DNA from: Acidaminobacterium chupaoyuni
Lineage (GTDB): Bacteria > Bacillota > Clostridia > Oscillospirales > Butyricicoccaceae
Direction: 5' to 3' (one strand)
DNA length: 64,000 bases
Assembly (NCBI GenBank): GCA_047936785.1
Contig: CP176394.1
This document shows, one piece after another, positions 61,187-64,000 of this stretch. The first letter of the stretch is position 1, and the number at the start of each line of letters is the position of its first letter. Below the pieces are notes generated by a model that saw only the letters and a program-made list of their open reading frames with translations, made no database searches and had not been told where the DNA came from. Both the position numbers and the translations under genes were made by a program.

Positions 61187-62005
61187 ATGAGTATTTTCAA
61201 GAACCGCACGGTCATCGGCGTCATCTGCATCATTGTGGCGCTGGTGATTTGCTTTGGCATTACGCCGCTTTTCAACCAGGGCATCAGCCAGAAAACCGAG
61301 ATCGTCCGCGTCGCCAAGGAGATCAAGGCCGGCGAGGAGATCACCAAGGACATGGTGCAGACCGTGGAGGTGGGAGGCTACAATCTGCCCGTCAACATCA
61401 TCAGGGAAAAGGACACCGTGGTCGGCAAGTACGCAACAGCGGATCTGGCGGTCGGGGACTATATCCTCTCCACCAAGCTCTCTGAAACGCCCGCCGCCGA
61501 GAACGCCTACCTTTACAGCCTCGACGGGTCGAAGCAGGCCATGTCGGTCACCATCAAATCCTTTGCCAATGGTCTCTCCGGCAAGCTCCGGTCCGGCGAT
61601 ATTGTCTCCGTGGTCGTGGCGGATTTCCAGCAGACCGGCGAAACGGTCATCCCGCCCGAGCTTCAGTATGTGGAGATCATCACTGTCACCGCCTCCTCCG
61701 GCTACGATGCCAACACAGGAGAGGCCGTGGAGGATGAAAAGGAGCTGCCCTCAACGGTGACCTTCCTCGTCTCGCCCGAACAGGCCAAGGTGCTGGCCGC
61801 GCTGGAGCTGGACGCGAAGCTCCACCTCACCCTCGTCTACCGCGGCGCGCCGGAGAACGCCGCCGCCTTTATCGAGGCGCAGGACGCGCTCATCGAAGAA
61901 CTGTACGCCGAGCCGGAACCGGAAACGGACGATAAAGCCGAAAGTGAGGCCGCCGATCCCGCTCCCTCCCCGGAAAGCGAGGTGACGGCAGACGATGAAC
62001 TTTAA
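61187..62005 (+). CDS. CpaB/RcpC-like pilus assembly protein (SAF domain)
   Basis: This 272-residue protein has one N-terminal membrane helix (VIGVICIIVALVICFGI) and an SAF domain (VRVAKEIKAGEEITKDMVQTVEV, VVGKYATADLAVGDYIL). An acidic C-terminal tail follows. In Tad systems CpaB links the secretin or envelope to the inner machinery; no secretin is expected in a monoderm, so it may act as periplasm-facing chaperone. AGGAGG precedes the ATG at 61187. It overlaps the next gene by 11 bases. Confidence 0.85.
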   Translation: MSIFKNRTVIGVICIIVALVICFGITPLFNQGISQKTEIVRVAKEIKAGEEITKDMVQTVEVGGYNLPVNIIREKDTVVGKYATADLAVGDYILSTKLSETPAAENAYLYSLDGSKQAMSVTIKSFANGLSGKLRSGDIVSVVVADFQQTGETVIPPELQYVEIITVTASSGYDANTGEAVEDEKELPSTVTFLVSPEQAKVLAALELDAKLHLTLVYRGAPENAAAFIEAQDALIEELYAEPEPETDDKAESEAADPAPSPESEVTADDEL

Positions 62006-62807
62006 GAAAATGAGCATCTTTCACCGCGGCGGCGCGGAAGATGACTACGAACAGGAGGCGCAGAGCAGCGGCGGCGTCCTCGCCGTGTGGGGCTCGCCGG
62101 GAAGCGGAAAGACGGTCACCGCCGTAAAGCTCGCCAAGGCCCTCGCGTATAAGAAGCGCAATGTGGCGCTCGTCCTCTGCGACATGACCGCGCCCATGCT
62201 GCCCTGCATCTGTCCCGGCTCGGAGCTGGAGTGTGAGCGTTCCCTCGGCACGATCCTCGCCGCCGCGAGGATAGGCGAAAGCCTCATCAAGCACAACTGC
62301 GTCACCCACAAGCGGCTCGGCTATCTGACGATCCTCGGGATGCAGAAGGGGGAAAACGAGTACACCTACCCGCCCTATACGGAGAAGCAGGCGACGGAGC
62401 TGCTGGACGGACTGCGGGAGATTGTGCCCTATGTGGTCATCGACTGCGGCTCGTATATCGCCAACGACATCCTCTCCGCCGTGGCGCTGATGGAGGCCGA
62501 CAGCGTTCTCCGTCTTGCCAACTGCGACCTTAAATCTGTCAGCTACCTCTCCAGCCAGCTCCCCCTGTTGGGGGACGCCAAATGGGATGCGGATAAGCAG
62601 TACAAGGTGGCGGCAAACATCAAACCCCAGCAGGCCGCCGAGCATATCGGCAAAGTGCTGGGCAGCGTGGCGTTCAAGCTGCCGTATTCGGCAGAGCTGG
62701 AGGAACAGTATCTCGCCGGAAACCTCCTCGCTGACCTGACCATGAAGGACAGCCGCCCGTTCCGAAAGGAACTCGAGAAAATCATCCGGGAGGTGTTCGG
62801 ATGTTAG
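61995..62807 (+). CDS. TadZ/CpaE-like ParA-type ATPase
   Basis: The 270-residue product has a deviant Walker A VWGSPGSGKTVTAVKLAKALA and Walker-B-like VVIDCGSYI. In Tad systems such a MinD/ParA relative positions the pilus machine at the pole. Here it sits between CpaB and CpaF in the usual order. It overlaps both neighbours. Confidence 0.85.
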   Translation: MNFKKMSIFHRGGAEDDYEQEAQSSGGVLAVWGSPGSGKTVTAVKLAKALAYKKRNVALVLCDMTAPMLPCICPGSELECERSLGTILAAARIGESLIKHNCVTHKRLGYLTILGMQKGENEYTYPPYTEKQATELLDGLREIVPYVVIDCGSYIANDILSAVALMEADSVLRLANCDLKSVSYLSSQLPLLGDAKWDADKQYKVAANIKPQQAAEHIGKVLGSVAFKLPYSAELEEQYLAGNLLADLTMKDSRPFRKELEKIIREVFGC

Positions 62808-64000
62808 GAAAGAAACGAAGCGCCTCCATATTTGCCCCGGCAGCAGAATCGGAAACGCCCATGGTTCAGGCGGTGGAGGAAAGACGCCCTTCCGCACAGC
62901 CTCCCGTAATGGAAACCGTTCCCGAATCCAAGCCCAAGGTACTCCCCGAGTACGACGATGATCCCCGGAGGACGCTTGCGTCGGAAAGCGGCGCTTCCGC
63001 CCGTACCCATAACCTGTTCTTTACGCCGGAAGTCGGAGGGCGGGACTTTGCCTCCGTGCTTCGGGATGTGCAGGAGTACATCTCCAGCGAGTATTCCGGC
63101 CTCATCATCGAGGTCGGCGACGAGGCGAGGGATCAGCTCAAACGCTATATCGCCAAGTTCGTCCAGGATAAGCGCATCGCCGTGGCGGGTATGGATACGG
63201 ATGAGCTTATCGCAGCCCTTTACTCCGAGATGGCCGAGTACGGTTTTTTGACCAAGTACATCTACGGCGAGGGCATTGAGGAAATCAACATCAATAGCTG
63301 GCGGGATGTGGAGGTGCAGTATTCGGACGGGCGCAGTGAGAAGCTCTCTGAGCATTTCGACTCGCCGGAACACGCCATCAATGTCATTCGCCGTATGCTG
63401 CACGCCTCCGGCATGGTGCTGGATAACGCCAGCCCCACCGTCACCGGCCACCTGACCCGCAACACTCGAATCGCCGCCGTGAAAACGCCGGTCGTGGACG
63501 CGGATGTTGGCGTGGCGGCGTCCATAAGAATCGTCAACCGCCAGACGCTCACAAGGGAGGATTTCACAGAGGGCGGCACAGCGACCCCGGAAATGCTGGA
63601 TTTCCTCGCCGCCTGCCTGCGCTATGGCATATCCATCTGTGTGGCCGGCGCCACCTCCTCCGGCAAGACCACTGTGGCGGGCTGGCTCCTGACCACCATT
63701 CCCGACAACAAGCGTATCTTCACCATCGAAAACAGCTCCAGAGAGCTGCAGTTGGTGCGGGAGAAGGACGGGAAGGTGGTCAACTCCGTGGTGCATACTC
63801 TGACCCGCGACAGCGAGAACGAGCGCCAGCGGGTAGACCAGATCGCCCTTGTGGACATCTGCCTGCGCTTTAACCCGGATATTTTGGTGGTCGGCGAAAT
63901 GCGAGGCGCGGAGGCAAACGCCGCGCAGGAGGCGGCCAGAATCGGCTTCGCCGTTTTGACCACCATCCACTCCAACTCCTGCGAAGCGACCTACCGGCGC
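62801..64000 (+). CDS. CpaF/TadA-type pilus assembly ATPase (cut by right edge)
   Basis: The frame stays open for 400 codons to the window edge. The N-terminal ~75 residues are low complexity; then comes a type II/IV secretion ATPase with GEGIEEININSWRD, Walker A CVAGATSSGKTTVAGW, an Asp-box FTIENSSREL, a Walker-B-like ILVVGEMRGAEA and HSNSC. It powers Tad pilus assembly. The ATG at 62801 follows GGGAGG and overlaps the preceding gene. The C terminus and later tad genes lie outside. Confidence 0.92.
   Translation, partial: MLGKKRSASIFAPAAESETPMVQAVEERRPSAQPPVMETVPESKPKVLPEYDDDPRRTLASESGASARTHNLFFTPEVGGRDFASVLRDVQEYISSEYSGLIIEVGDEARDQLKRYIAKFVQDKRIAVAGMDTDELIAALYSEMAEYGFLTKYIYGEGIEEININSWRDVEVQYSDGRSEKLSEHFDSPEHAINVIRRMLHASGMVLDNASPTVTGHLTRNTRIAAVKTPVVDADVGVAASIRIVNRQTLTREDFTEGGTATPEMLDFLAACLRYGISICVAGATSSGKTTVAGWLLTTIPDNKRIFTIENSSRELQLVREKDGKVVNSVVHTLTRDSENERQRVDQIALVDICLRFNPDILVVGEMRGAEANAAQEAARIGFAVLTTIHSNSCEATYRR

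Larger units (their letters stand above)
47579..64000 (+). mobile_element. integrative conjugative element, left portion
   Basis: From just after tRNA-fMet to the right edge, the gene set changes to ICE accessory families: ArdA-like antirestriction proteins, LPD28, DUF4314, DUF3849, YodL, SpoVG, a D12 adenine methylase and a Tad-type pilus module. Genes are tightly coupled, on one strand, and use more GAG and CTG codons than the chromosomal genes to the left. Integrase, relaxase and type IV secretion genes are not in the window and should lie to the right. The exact left end is inferred from the tRNA. Confidence 0.8.

Overview
The window looks like chromosome from an anaerobic clostridial Bacillota (Oscillospirales-type gut lineage is my inference). 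Evidence: [FeFe]-hydrogenase maturation genes, a rubrerythrin/rubredoxin/Fur-family cluster, SecG, consensus sigma-A promoters (TTGACA-17-TATAAT type), strong AAGGAGG ribosome sites and many U-tailed terminators. Positions 1-47578 are chromosomal; 47579-64000 is the left part of a large integrative conjugative element (ICE) that begins just after an initiator tRNA gene and runs off the right edge.

1-8300: signalling island. A 7TM-PAS-GGDEF protein (cut by the left edge), a second GGDEF protein with a degenerate signature, a membrane histidine kinase with a one-base frameshift in an A6 run, a cytoplasmic kinase-like protein that lacks the phospho-acceptor histidine, and two divergent OmpR-type response regulators. 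8300-19200: metabolism and housekeeping: a cysteine-desulfidase-like Fe-S protein, citrate lyase genes (citC apart, citDEF as an overlapping operon), DUF134 and TfoX-N proteins, an acetyltransferase with an attenuator-like leader, CCA-adding enzyme and a radical SAM protein. A 62-residue basic protein at 13527-13715 has its intrinsic terminator inside its own reading frame, so its normal mRNA should lack a stop codon.

19400-29700: secG, a phospholipase-D-family protein, the fur-like/rubredoxin/rubrerythrin operon, three tandem OFA-type MFS transporters, then an N-acyl-D-amino-acid deacylase with a creatininase-family amidohydrolase. 29700-34500: an ECF sigma factor paired with a predicted beta-solenoid protein, with a decayed 273-bp tandem duplication across their junction, then a TetR regulator with matching palindromic operators before itself and before a cluster of small membrane proteins. 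34700-47600: a large multi-PAS hybrid kinase, the hydrogenase maturation operon (TM1266-type regulator, hydE, hydG, hydF) behind a promoter-terminator attenuator, a GNAT protein and a methyltransferase, an NhaC antiporter, gamma-glutamyltransferase and tRNA-fMet.

47579-64000: ICE genes, nearly all on the plus strand and translationally coupled: ArdA-like antirestriction proteins, LPD28, DUF4314, DUF3849 and YodL-domain proteins, a D12-class adenine methylase, SpoVG, then a Tad/Flp-type pilus module (small pilin-like protein, prepilin peptidase, CpaB, TadZ/CpaE-like ATPase, CpaF ATPase). A chromate-transporter cassette with its own ArsR-type repressor interrupts the element in the opposite orientation. 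Function assignments rest on recognisable motifs; no database searches were possible.
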